Shown here one piece after another: positions 1-8,029 of a DNA stretch of 64,000 nucleotides; the stretch's first letter is position 1, and each line of letters starts with the position of its first letter. Source of the stretch: Streptomyces sp. DSM 15324 (lineage in GTDB: Bacteria; Actinomycetota; Actinomycetes; Streptomycetales; Streptomycetaceae); assembly GCF_001514285.1 (NCBI RefSeq), contig NZ_KQ949032.1, positions 186,001-250,000 of the forward strand, written 5' to 3'. The notes beneath the pieces were generated by a model. That model did not search any database and was not told where the DNA came from. It saw nothing but the letters and a program-made list of their open reading frames with translations. A program made the translations under genes and the position numbers.

Positions 1-84
1 TGTGTCCCCATGGGTACAGGGGCTCCGGCTCTCGCCGAAGCCTACTGCGCCGTGCGCGGGCCCCGACTGGGCGTACGGCACCTT

Positions 85-112
85 CGCCCCGGCCAGTTGA
101 GGGGCCGGGGCG
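85..112. terminator. GC-rich hairpin near the left edge
   Basis: A perfect 10-bp stem (CGCCCCGGCC paired with GGCCGGGGCG) encloses an 8-nt loop. No gene is recognisable in bases 1-199. This hairpin probably ends transcription from a gene lying left of the window, or from the small membrane gene that reads leftward and ends at 200. Confidence 0.55.
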
Positions 113-199
113 TTACGTCAGGGTTCGTAGGCGTCCTACGAGTCCCGCGGCGCGGAGGTGGTGCGGGGTGCGGTGGTGCGCCGGCCGGACCGGGTCAGG

Positions 200-514
200 T
201 CACCACAGGCTGCCGAACAGGCCGCCGTGCGCCATACCCAGGAAGAAGCCGACGCCGGAGGCGCCGAGACCCAGGATCAGACCGAAGCGCTGGCGGGTGG
301 TCTCTGAGATCCACTGGCCGTACGCGCCGGTCAGGATCCCCACCAGACCGGTCCATGAGCTGAGCAGATGGAGGTTGTCGAACTGCGCGGTGACGAAGGA
401 CACGACTCCCAGGACCAGGGTGACCGCCATGAGGGTGTCCTGGACGGGATGGGGCTTTCCATCGGTGGCGAAGAGAGATCCGACTCCGGTGTTGGGTCGC
501 AATGCCTGTGCCAT
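200..514 (-). CDS. small three-helix membrane protein, function unknown
   Basis: A 104-residue protein with three likely membrane helices, at roughly residues 27-44, 50-66 and 76-96. The charged stretch SETTRQR lies between helices two and three. I chose this start because AGGAGGTG sits five bases upstream of the ATG at 514; a longer open frame upstream has no such ribosome site. It is transcribed away from rpsF and shares the upstream region 515-801 with it. No catalytic motif is visible and I do not recognise a named family. Small conserved membrane proteins occur at this place in Streptomyces, but its role is unknown. Confidence 0.75.
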   Translation of the reverse strand: MAQALRPNTGVGSLFATDGKPHPVQDTLMAVTLVLGVVSFVTAQFDNLHLLSSWTGLVGILTGAYGQWISETTRQRFGLILGLGASGVGFFLGMAHGGLFGSLW

Positions 515-801
515 GGGGCACCTCCTGCGGAAGACGGCGCACTGTAGCGCCATACACACCCGATGTGTACAGATTGGCTGCCCTCGCGGCCGGATTTCAA
601 CCGGAAGCAGGTGTGCGGGTAGTCTGTACCCTCTGCACCGGTGTCTGCCCAGGCACAGCCAGGGACTCCGCCCAGATCAGAGCGGGGACGTCGGCATCCG
701 ACCCCCGATTGTCAGTGGCGGCCGATACCGTTGCGTACGCATCACAACCCTCCTGCCACGGAACGACCGTGGCCGCTGAGTCCAAAGGAGGTGGGTTCCA
801 C

Positions 802-1092
802 ATGCGTCACTACGAGGTGATGGTCATCCTCGACCCCGATCTGGAGGAGCGCGCTGTCGCCCCCCTGATCGAGAACTTCCTCTCCGTCGTCCGTGAGGGC
901 AACGGCAAGGTCGAGAAGGTCGACACCTGGGGCCGTCGTCGTCTCTCGTACGAGATCAAGAAGAAGCCCGAGGGCATCTACTCGGTCATCGACCTGCAGG
1001 CCGAGCCTGCGGTCGTCAAGGAGCTCGACCGCCAGCTGAACCTGAACGAGTCGGTCCTCCGGACCAAGGTCCTCCGTCCCGAGACCCACTGA
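802..1092 (+). CDS. rpsF: 30S ribosomal protein S6
   Basis: S6 binds 16S rRNA as a heterodimer with S18 in the platform of the small subunit. The 96-residue product begins MRHYEVMVILDPDLEE and contains WGRRRLSYEIKK, both typical of S6. An AAAGGAGGTG ribosome site lies just upstream of the ATG at 802. The same frame is open further upstream, but that part does not resemble S6. It is the first gene of the operon rpsF-ssb-rpsR-rplI, so its promoter should lie in the 287-bp gap 515-801. I could not confidently place promoter boxes or an S6:S18 autoregulatory leader there. Confidence 0.97.
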   Translation: MRHYEVMVILDPDLEERAVAPLIENFLSVVREGNGKVEKVDTWGRRRLSYEIKKKPEGIYSVIDLQAEPAVVKELDRQLNLNESVLRTKVLRPETH

Positions 1093-1173
1093 GCTCTCCC
1101 GCTCAGCCGATCTCGGGATTCTGAGTAGCAGCACAAGCAGCCAGCAGCAGCAAACCCGCCGAGAGGTTCCCCC

Positions 1174-1764
1174 ATGGCAGGCGAGACCGTCATCACGGTC
1201 GTCGGCAACCTTGTCGATGACCCCGAGCTGCGCTTCACCCCCTCGGGTGCGGCGGTCGCGAAGTTCCGTGTCGCGTCCACCCCCCGCACCTTCGACCGTC
1301 AGACCAACGAGTGGAAGGACGGCGAGAGCCTGTTCCTGACCTGCTCGGTCTGGCGCCAGGCGGCGGAGAACGTCGCCGAGTCGCTCCAGCGAGGCATGCG
1401 CGTCGTCGTGCAGGGCCGGCTGAAGCAGCGGTCCTACGAGGACCGTGAGGGTGTCAAGCGCACGGTCTTCGAGCTGGACGTCGAGGAAGTCGGCCCCAGC
1501 CTGCGCAACGCCACGGCCAAGGTCACCAAGACCAGTGGTGGCGGCGGTGGCGGCGGACGCAGTGGCCAGGGCGGTTACGGCGGCGGTGGCGGCCAGGGTG
1601 GCGGCGGCTGGGGCGGCGGCCCCGGCGGCGGTCAGCAGGGCGGCGCGCCGGCCGACGACCCGTGGGCGACCGGCGCTCCCGCCGGTGGCAACCAGGGCGG
1701 CGGTGGCTGGGGTGGAAACTCCGGCGGCAGCGGCGGCGGCTACTCGGACGAGCCCCCCTTCTAG
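1174..1764 (+). CDS. ssb: single-stranded DNA-binding protein
   Basis: SSB coats single-stranded DNA in replication and repair and recruits partners through its acidic tip. The 196-residue product has an OB fold over about residues 1-110 (it begins MAGETVITVVGNLVDDPELR). A very Gly-rich flexible linker covers about residues 118-190, and the canonical tip DEPPF ends the protein, so the partner-docking end is intact. The gene sits between rpsF and rpsR, the usual bacterial arrangement. Streptomyces carry a second SSB involved in sporulation. This copy, in the ribosomal operon, is the replicative SsbA type by position and by its intact tip. Confidence 0.96.
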   Translation: MAGETVITVVGNLVDDPELRFTPSGAAVAKFRVASTPRTFDRQTNEWKDGESLFLTCSVWRQAAENVAESLQRGMRVVVQGRLKQRSYEDREGVKRTVFELDVEEVGPSLRNATAKVTKTSGGGGGGGRSGQGGYGGGGGQGGGGWGGGPGGGQQGGAPADDPWATGAPAGGNQGGGGWGGNSGGSGGGYSDEPPF

Positions 1765-1804
1765 GGCTCGCATCCCCACTTCTTGATCACACAGGAGAAA
1801 CACC

Positions 1805-2041
1805 ATGGCGAAGCCGCCTGTGCGCAAGCCTAAGAAGAAGGTCTGCGCTTTCTGCAAGGACAAGGTCACGTACGTGGACTACAAGGACACGAACATGCTG
1901 CGGAAGTTCATTTCCGACCGCGGCAAGATCCGTGCCCGCCGCGTGACCGGCAACTGCACGCAGCACCAGCGTGACGTCGCCACGGCCGTCAAGAACAGCC
2001 GTGAGATGGCGCTGCTGCCCTACACGTCCACCGCGCGCTAA
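1805..2041 (+). CDS. rpsR: 30S ribosomal protein S18, zinc-binding form
   Basis: A 78-residue S18, the partner of S6. It keeps a zinc-binding set: C14-x2-C17 near the N-terminus and C51-x2-H54, so it is the C+ form. Many actinobacteria also carry a zinc-free paralogue under Zur control elsewhere; it is not in this window. An ACAGGAG-type ribosome site lies upstream of the ATG. The gene is 40 bp downstream of ssb and 18 bp upstream of rplI, consistent with one transcript. Confidence 0.96.
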   Translation: MAKPPVRKPKKKVCAFCKDKVTYVDYKDTNMLRKFISDRGKIRARRVTGNCTQHQRDVATAVKNSREMALLPYTSTAR

Positions 2042-2059
2042 GGGAAGGGTGACCGACAC

Positions 2060-2506
2060 ATGAAGATCATCCTCACCCACGAGGTCTCCGGCCTCGGTGC
2101 CGCCGGCGAGGTCGTCGACGTCAAGGACGGGTACGCCCGTAACTACCTGATCCCGCGGAAGTTCGCGATCCGCTGGACCAAGGGTGGCGAGAAGGACGTC
2201 GAGCAGATCCGTCGTGCTCGCAAGATCCACGAGATCCAGACCATCGAGCAGGCCAACCAGGTGAAGGCCCAGCTCGAGGGCGTCAAGGTCCGCCTGGCCG
2301 TCCGCTCGGGCGACGCCGGCCGTCTCTTCGGTTCCGTCACCCCGGCCGACATCGCCTCGGCGATCAAGGCTGCCGGTGGCCCCGAGGTCGACAAGCGCCG
2401 CATCGAGCTCGGTACGCCGATCAAGACCCTGGGCGCCCACGAGACGTCCGTGCGTCTGCACCCCGAGGTTGCCGCCAAGGTCAACATCGAGGTCGTCGCG
2501 GCCTGA
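2060..2506 (+). CDS. rplI: 50S ribosomal protein L9
   Basis: The 148-residue product has the L9 layout: an N-terminal rRNA-binding domain beginning MKIILTHEVSGLGAAGE with the signature GYARNYLIPRKFA, a long connecting helix (about residues 45-75), and a C-terminal domain from about residue 80. It is the last gene of the rpsF operon. A perfect terminator hairpin follows 35 bases after its stop. Confidence 0.97.
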   Translation: MKIILTHEVSGLGAAGEVVDVKDGYARNYLIPRKFAIRWTKGGEKDVEQIRRARKIHEIQTIEQANQVKAQLEGVKVRLAVRSGDAGRLFGSVTPADIASAIKAAGGPEVDKRRIELGTPIKTLGAHETSVRLHPEVAAKVNIEVVAA

Positions 2507-2540
2507 TCGGCCTGATCGCGCGTCCGGCGTGAACAGCTGA

Positions 2541-2574
2541 GAAGGGGCCGCACCCAGCAGGGTGCGGCCCCTTC
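2541..2574. terminator. terminator of the rpsF-rplI operon
   Basis: A perfect 15-bp stem (GAAGGGGCCGCACCC and its complement) with the 4-nt loop AGCA. It lies between rplI and the convergent MATE gene, so it can serve both strands. As usual in Streptomyces there is no long T tract. Confidence 0.9.
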
Positions 2575-2614
2575 GCCGTTCCTCACGTTCCACGTCTCAG
2601 GTCTCACAGCGCAC

Positions 2615-2628
2615 GTTTCACGTGAAAC
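2615..2628. other. parS, ParB binding site, perfect
   Basis: GTTTCACGTGAAAC, the 14-bp palindromic consensus bound by Streptomyces ParB for chromosome segregation. It lies between the operon terminator and the stop codon of the MATE gene, two bases from that gene's end. Confidence 0.92.
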
Positions 2629-2630
2629 GG

Positions 2631-3974
2631 TCAGCGGGTGGCACCCGTGACGATCCAACGGCCTGAGCGGGCCCGCAGCCACAGCGTCAGCATCCGGACC
2701 GTCATCATCAGCGCCATGGCCCCCCAGAGCGCCGTGAGGCCGCCCCCGAGGACCGGAACGATCAGAGCCACCGGGGTGAACACCACGAGGGTGGCCACCA
2801 TCGCCCAGGCCAGATACGGCCCGTCCCCCGCGCCCATCAGGACGCCGTCCAGGACGAAGACGACGCCGCTGACCGGCTGGGACAGCGCCACCACGAGGAG
2901 TGCGGGCAGCGCGGCGTCCTTCACCCCGGAGTCACCGGTGAACAGCGGCAGCAAGACAGGCCGGGCCAGGATGACCAGCAGCCCGAGCAGCAGCCCGACG
3001 GCGATGCCCCACTGCACCATGCGGCGGCAGGCCTCCCGGGCGCCCCGGGCGTCGCCCGCACCGAGACAGCGGCCGATGATGGCCTGACCGGCGATCGCGA
3101 TGGCGTCCAGGGCGAAGGCGAGCAGGCTCCACAGGGACAGGGCGATCTGGTGCGCCGCGATCTCCGCATCGCCCAGACGGGCCGCCACTGCGGTGGCGAT
3201 CATCAGGATCGCCCGCAGGGAGAGCGTACGGACCAGCAGCGGGACGCCGGCCTGGGCGGACGCCCTGATGCCGGCGGCGTCGGGCCGGAGCGAGGCACCG
3301 TGGCGGCGGGCTCCTCGGATCACCACCGCCAGATAGGCGGCGGCCATGCCGCACTGGGCGATGACCGTCCCCCAGGCGGAGCCCGCGATCCCGAGCCCGG
3401 CACCGTAGACCAGGCCGGCGTTGAGGGCGGCGTTGGCAACGAAGCCCGCGACCGCCACATAGAGAGGTGTCTTCGTGTCCTGGAGCCCGCGCAACACTCC
3501 GGTCGCGGCCAGCACGACGAGCATGGCTGGTATGCCGGCCACCGAGATCCGCAGATAGGTGGTCGCGTACGGGGCTGCGGTGTCCGAGGCTCCGAAGAGT
3601 TCCACGAGCGCCGGGGCGGTGGGCAGGACCGCGGCGACCACGGCGGCACCGAGCAGCAATGCCAGCCAGATGCCGTCCATGCCCTGCCGGATGGCCGAGG
3701 TGAGGTCACCGGCCCCCACGCGGCGGGCGACAGCGGCCGTGGTGGCGTAGGCGAGAAAGACGAAGACGCTGACGGCCGTGGTCAGGAGCGCGGAGGCGAC
3801 GCCCAGTCCGGCGAGCTGGGCGGTGCCCAGGTGACCGACGATGGCGCTGTCGGCCAGCACGAAGAGGGGTTCGGCGACGAGCGCGCCGAAGGCCGGGACG
3901 GCCAGCGCGACGATCTCCCGGTCGTGCTGTCGCCGGACGGCCCTGGGGGGCGCGGGAGCCTGTGTCATGGGCAT
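2631..3974 (-). CDS. MATE-family multidrug exporter (DinF-like)
   Basis: A polytopic membrane protein of about 447 residues with around twelve hydrophobic segments. It has the MATE pattern near the first helices (PLFVLADSAIVGHLG) and the matching second-half helix region (IAGQAIIGRCLGAGD). MATE proteins expel cationic compounds using Na+ or H+ gradients; the substrate cannot be read from sequence. The start is uncertain: ATG at 3974 is used here, with ATG 3968 and TTG 3977 as alternatives and no strong ribosome site. It is divergent from dnaB, across a 450-bp region that holds DnaA boxes. Confidence 0.9.
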   Translation of the reverse strand: MPMTQAPAPPRAVRRQHDREIVALAVPAFGALVAEPLFVLADSAIVGHLGTAQLAGLGVASALLTTAVSVFVFLAYATTAAVARRVGAGDLTSAIRQGMDGIWLALLLGAAVVAAVLPTAPALVELFGASDTAAPYATTYLRISVAGIPAMLVVLAATGVLRGLQDTKTPLYVAVAGFVANAALNAGLVYGAGLGIAGSAWGTVIAQCGMAAAYLAVVIRGARRHGASLRPDAAGIRASAQAGVPLLVRTLSLRAILMIATAVAARLGDAEIAAHQIALSLWSLLAFALDAIAIAGQAIIGRCLGAGDARGAREACRRMVQWGIAVGLLLGLLVILARPVLLPLFTGDSGVKDAALPALLVVALSQPVSGVVFVLDGVLMGAGDGPYLAWAMVATLVVFTPVALIVPVLGGGLTALWGAMALMMTVRMLTLWLRARSGRWIVTGATR

Positions 3975-3982
3975 CAATCTAA

Positions 3983-4245
3983 TCGTCCACAGGTAAGAGA
4001 TGCAATGGTGTTGTGACCCTTACTTCTTGTTGCGTTGCGTGTCGTTTGGCCCCTGGCTCGAAGCGATCTTGCGCTGACCGGGAAAGTTTTTCTTCTGCAC
4101 AGCCAGTGGATCGGAAAAGTGCAGGTCACTGGCTATGGGCAGGAAAAGAAGAGGGCTTGTTCACAGGGCTGTCCACCGGGTCGTGCACAGGTTTTGCGGA
4201 GTTGTCCACAGCATCCGGGCCGTCGTCCACATGGCCTGTGGATAA
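3983..4245. promoter_or_regulatory. DnaA-box group upstream of dnaB
   Basis: The 450-bp gap between the MATE gene and dnaB is relatively AT-rich and holds several DnaA boxes. A perfect Streptomyces box TTGTCCACA is at 4202-4210. TTATCCACA is read on the minus strand at 4237-4245. One-mismatch boxes are TCGTCCACA at 3983-3991 and 4223-4231 and TTGTTCACA at 4157-4165. DnaA may regulate dnaB here, or the boxes may titrate DnaA. The dnaB promoter must lie in the same gap; I could not place its boxes confidently. Confidence 0.7.
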
Positions 4246-4427
4246 CCAGATTGGCTGACGGTGCCCGCGGGCCTACCGTGGTCCGGCGCCCGCTCCGTCC
4301 ACCGGCCGCCGGAACCGTCACAAAACCGACGCGCCTGAACCGGAGTTGGGCCTCTCAATTGTCAGTGCCGTGCCGTAGAACTGAGGTCACGGCGAGGTCC
4401 GCTCGGCGGACGGGAGGAGGTGGCTCG

Positions 4428-5900
4428 GTGAGCATTTCCGAGCCCTTGGACGACCCGTGGGCCGACAGCGGACCCAGCGATCGTCTGCCTCCCGCCCGCC
4501 GCCGCGGGAACGGCGGCCGAGGCCGTGACGAACAGCACGAGCGGGGCCGGGACAGCGGTGAGTGGGAGGGCGGCTCCACCTTCGAGCGCGTCCCGCCGCA
4601 GGACCTCGACGCCGAGCAGTCCGTCCTCGGCGGCATGCTCCTGTCCAAGGACGCCATCGCCGACGTCGTCGAGGTCCTCAAGGGTCACGACTTCTACAAG
4701 CCCGCCCACGAGACGATCTACCAGGCGATCCTCGACGTCTACGCCAAGGGCGAGCCGGCCGACCCCATCACGATCGCCGCCGAGCTCACCAAGCGCGGCG
4801 AGATCAACAAGGTCGGCGGCGCATCGTATCTGCACACGCTCGTGCAGACAGTGCCGACGGCGGCCAACGCCGAGTACTACGCCGAGATCGTGCACGAGCG
4901 CGCGGTCCTGCGCCGCCTGGTGGAGGCGGGCACCCGCATCACCCAGATGGGATACGCGGGCGACGACGACGTCGACGAGATCGTCAACCGCGCCCAGGCC
5001 GAGATCTACGCCGTCACCGAGCAGCGCACCAGCGAGGACTACCTCCCGCTCGGCGACATCATGGAAGGCGCGCTCGACGAGATCGAGGCGATCGGCTCGC
5101 GCAGCGGCGAGATGACCGGTGTCCCCACCGGGTTCACCGACCTCGACTCGCTCACCAACGGTCTGCACCCGGGCCAGATGATCGTCATCGCCGCCCGTCC
5201 TGCGATGGGCAAGTCGACGCTGGCGCTGGACTTCGCGCGGGCCGCGTCGATCAAGAACAACCTGCCCAGCGTCATCTTCTCCCTCGAAATGGGCCGCAAC
5301 GAGATCGCGATGCGTCTGTTGTCCGCCGAGGCCCGGGTCGCCCTGCACCACATGCGCTCCGGCACGATGACGGACGACGACTGGACCCGGCTGGCCCGCC
5401 GGATGCCCGAGGTGTCGTCCGCGCCGCTGTTCATCGACGACTCGCCGAACCTGTCGATGATGGAGATCCGCGCGAAGTGCCGCCGGCTCAAGCAGCGCAA
5501 CGACATCCGGCTCGTCATCATCGACTACCTCCAGCTGATGCAGTCGGGCGGCAAGCGCTCCGAGAGCCGTCAGCAGGAGGTCTCCGACATGTCCCGTAAC
5601 CTCAAGCTCCTGGCGAAGGAGCTCGAGGTCCCAGTGATCGCGCTCTCCCAGCTCAACCGTGGCCCCGAGCAGCGCACGGACAAGAAGCCCATGGTCTCCG
5701 ACCTGCGTGAGTCCGGATCCATCGAGCAGGACGCCGACATGGTGATCCTGCTGCACCGCGAGGACGCCTACGAGAAGGAGTCCCCGCGAGCCGGCGAGGC
5801 GGACATCATCGTGGGCAAGCACCGAAACGGCCCGACGGCCACCATCACCGTGGCCTTCCAGGGCCACTACTCCCGCTTCGTGGACATGGCACAGACCTGA
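4428..5900 (+). CDS. dnaB: replicative DNA helicase
   Basis: The hexameric helicase that unwinds DNA at the fork. The 490-residue protein has a charged low-complexity N-terminal tail (residues 1-45) and the DnaB N domain (about 50-150, DLDAEQSVLGGMLL). The RecA-like ATPase carries Walker A ARPAMGKSTLAL near residue 255 and Walker B LVIIDYLQLM, followed by LSQLNRGPE and SDLRESGSIEQDAD. I found no intein interrupting it. The GTG at 4428 is preceded by GGAGGAGG; in-frame codons further upstream cross the DnaA-box region and are unlikely to be translated. Its neighbours MATE and the rpsF operon match the usual Streptomyces order. Confidence 0.96.
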   Translation: MSISEPLDDPWADSGPSDRLPPARRRGNGGRGRDEQHERGRDSGEWEGGSTFERVPPQDLDAEQSVLGGMLLSKDAIADVVEVLKGHDFYKPAHETIYQAILDVYAKGEPADPITIAAELTKRGEINKVGGASYLHTLVQTVPTAANAEYYAEIVHERAVLRRLVEAGTRITQMGYAGDDDVDEIVNRAQAEIYAVTEQRTSEDYLPLGDIMEGALDEIEAIGSRSGEMTGVPTGFTDLDSLTNGLHPGQMIVIAARPAMGKSTLALDFARAASIKNNLPSVIFSLEMGRNEIAMRLLSAEARVALHHMRSGTMTDDDWTRLARRMPEVSSAPLFIDDSPNLSMMEIRAKCRRLKQRNDIRLVIIDYLQLMQSGGKRSESRQQEVSDMSRNLKLLAKELEVPVIALSQLNRGPEQRTDKKPMVSDLRESGSIEQDADMVILLHREDAYEKESPRAGEADIIVGKHRNGPTATITVAFQGHYSRFVDMAQT

Positions 5901-5957
5901 TCGCGCGCCCGGTGAAATGAACTCGACGCCGACGGCGCAGGCGGGTGGACTGGCCCC

Positions 5958-7346
5958 ATGACCACACCTCAGGAAGAGCTGCTTCCCGCCACCCGGCGTG
6001 CGCTGCTGCACCGGATCGCCGTCGCCCAGGCCGACGGGCGTGCCCCGTCGCTCGTCGCGGCGGTCGTCCGGGACGGGCGGGCCGTCTGGCACGGGGCGCG
6101 GACCTCGGTCGACGGGCACGCTCCGGACGAGAACGTGCAGTACCGGATCGGCTCGATCACCAAGACCTTCACCGCCGTTCTCGTGCTGCGGCTGCGCGAC
6201 GAGGGAGCGCTCGACCTCGGGGACCCGCTGGAGCGGCATCTGCCCGGCACCGGGGCGGGGGAGCTGACCGTCGCCCAACTGCTCGCCCACACAGGCGGGC
6301 TGGCGGCCGAGACGCCCGGACCGTGGTGGGAGCGCACACCGGGGTCGCTGCGGCCGCGGCTCGCCGACGTCCTCGGCGAGGGGAAGCCCACCTTGCATCC
6401 GGCGGGCCGCCGCCACCACTATTCGAACCCCGGCTACGCCGTGCTGGGCGCCCTGGTGGAGAAGGTGCGCGGAGCGGCCTGGGAGGACGTACTCCGGCGT
6501 GAAGTGCTCGAACCCCTGGGTCTCGACCGTACGAGTGTCCGACCGCAGGCTCCTGCGGCAGGCGGCTGGGCGGTGCACCCCTGGGCCGACGCGATGCAGC
6601 CCGAACCCGTCGAGGAATACGGCCCGATGGCCCCGGCCGGCCAGCTGTGGTCCACCAGCGGGGACCTCGCGCGGTTCGCCGCTTTTCTGATGCGGGGCGA
6701 CGACCGGGTGCTGAGCGAGAGGACCCTGCGGGAGATGGGGACGCCCGCGGCACCGGCCGAGGTCGCCGATCTCGCCGACGGAGCCACCTACGGGCTGGGC
6801 ATGCAGATCCAGCACCGGGACGGACGGGTGCTCGTCGGCCACTCCGGCTCGGTCCCGGGCTTCCTGGCCAATCTCACCGTCGCGGTGGCGGACGACGTCG
6901 CGGCCGTGGTTCTCGCCAACTGCACTTCCGGCCCGCTCCTGGGGCAGGTGGGGGCCGATCTCGTCCGGCTCGTGGCGGAGGCCGAACCGCGCATCCCGCA
7001 ACCGTGGCGGCCGCTGCGGGAGGTCGACCAGTCGGTGCTGGAGCTGGCGGGCCAGTGGTACTGGGGGACCAGTCTCCACGTCCTGCGTGTCACGGCCGAC
7101 GGGCTGGTCTCGCTGGGCCCGCTGTCCGCCGGCGGGCGCCGCTCACGCTTCCGGGCCAACGGGGACGGCACCTGGACGGGCCTGGAGGGCTACTTCGCCG
7201 GAGAGCTTCTGCGGGCTGTACGGCGGCCGGACGGGACCGTGGACCACCTGGACCTCGGGTCGTTCGTGCTCACCCGCCAGCCGTACGAGGAAGGCAGTGA
7301 CGTGCCCGGTGGGGTGGACCCGGAGGGGTGGCGGGGGATCGGCTGA
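5958..7346 (+). CDS. serine hydrolase of the class C beta-lactamase family
   Basis: A 462-residue member of the penicillin-binding-like serine hydrolases. The catalytic SxxK is SITK at residues 66-69, a Tyr motif YSN lies near residue 155, and the third motif appears as HSGS near residue 298. No signal peptide is obvious, so it is probably cytosolic, unlike true beta-lactamases. Relatives include esterases, D-aminopeptidases and uncharacterised proteins, so the substrate is open. A C-terminal segment of about 100 residues follows the catalytic domain. It starts 57 bp after dnaB and ends at a palindrome that contains a parS site. Confidence 0.85.
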   Translation: MTTPQEELLPATRRALLHRIAVAQADGRAPSLVAAVVRDGRAVWHGARTSVDGHAPDENVQYRIGSITKTFTAVLVLRLRDEGALDLGDPLERHLPGTGAGELTVAQLLAHTGGLAAETPGPWWERTPGSLRPRLADVLGEGKPTLHPAGRRHHYSNPGYAVLGALVEKVRGAAWEDVLRREVLEPLGLDRTSVRPQAPAAGGWAVHPWADAMQPEPVEEYGPMAPAGQLWSTSGDLARFAAFLMRGDDRVLSERTLREMGTPAAPAEVADLADGATYGLGMQIQHRDGRVLVGHSGSVPGFLANLTVAVADDVAAVVLANCTSGPLLGQVGADLVRLVAEAEPRIPQPWRPLREVDQSVLELAGQWYWGTSLHVLRVTADGLVSLGPLSAGGRRSRFRANGDGTWTGLEGYFAGELLRAVRRPDGTVDHLDLGSFVLTRQPYEEGSDVPGGVDPEGWRGIG

Positions 7347-7377
7347 CCGGTCTCGGGGAGACGGGCGGCATGTCTGA

Positions 7378-7409
7378 GGGGGCTGTGTTTCACGTGAAAC
7401 ACAGCCCCC
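7378..7409. terminator. perfect 32-bp palindrome between convergent genes, with parS at its centre
   Basis: The core GTTTCACGTGAAAC is extended on both sides by perfectly complementary arms (GGGGGCTGT and ACAGCCCCC). A transcript would fold into a long hairpin followed by TTC, placed exactly between the converging serine hydrolase and GNAT genes. It looks like a terminator built around a ParB site. Confidence 0.75.
7387..7400. other. parS, ParB binding site, perfect
   Basis: GTTTCACGTGAAAC with no mismatch, at the centre of the 32-bp palindrome 7378-7409. Confidence 0.92.
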
Positions 7410-7419
7410 TTCGGGTTCT

Positions 7420-7872
7420 TCAGAGCGGCAGCTTGAAGCCCACGTGCGAGGCCACGAAGCCCAGCCGTTCGTAGAAGCGGTGGGCGTCGGTGCGGGTTAC
7501 GTCCGAGGTGAGCTGCACCAACTGGCAGTTCTCCTGGCGGGATTCCTCGATCGCCCACTCGATGAACCGCGTTCCCAGACCCCCGCCGCGTTCGTCGGCG
7601 TGCACGCGCACGCCCTCGATGACCGATCTGGTCGCGCCGCGACGGGACAGGCCGGGGATGATCGTCAGCTGGAGTGTGCCGACGACGCGCCCCTCGCGGA
7701 CGGCGACGACCAGCCGCTGGTTCGGATCGGCGGTGAGCCGCTCCAGCGCGCTCCGGTACGGCGCGAGGTCGTCCGGTGACTCCCGCTGTGCACCCAGCGG
7801 ATCGTCCGCGAGCAGGGCGACGATGGCGGGGATGTCCTCGGCGACGGCGGTTCGGATGGCGAGATCTCCCAT
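7420..7872 (-). CDS. GNAT-family N-acetyltransferase
   Basis: A 150-residue single-domain GNAT protein, which transfers acetyl from acetyl-CoA to an amine. The acetyl-CoA loop shows as RGGGLGTRFIEWAIE (about residues 93-108; consensus Q/RxxGxG/A), preceded by the strand VIEGVRVHADE and followed by the typical FYERLGF near residue 133. The substrate is unknown. It reads toward the parS-terminator palindrome. No strong ribosome site precedes the ATG at 7872. Confidence 0.85.
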   Translation of the reverse strand: MGDLAIRTAVAEDIPAIVALLADDPLGAQRESPDDLAPYRSALERLTADPNQRLVVAVREGRVVGTLQLTIIPGLSRRGATRSVIEGVRVHADERGGGLGTRFIEWAIEESRQENCQLVQLTSDVTRTDAHRFYERLGFVASHVGFKLPL

Positions 7873-8029
7873 GGCGGCACCCTACGTATGCGCGTTGGCG
7901 CGCTCTACGCGACCGCTGGTGCCTTCAGCGTCTCCGCGACGCGTATCAGCAGCGTCTGCGCCCGTGCCCCCGCACAGCGGTCGACCGTGCACCCCTGAAC
8001 CCCGCAAGCGTGCCCGTCAGCCAGGCGTC

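Noticed and set aside
4428..5900. Intein in dnaB
   Set aside because: The protein has normal length and its Walker motifs are uninterrupted.
4362..7079. A 905-residue minus-strand open frame over dnaB and the serine hydrolase
   Set aside because: It is a shadow of two well-supported genes; its composition is not protein-like.
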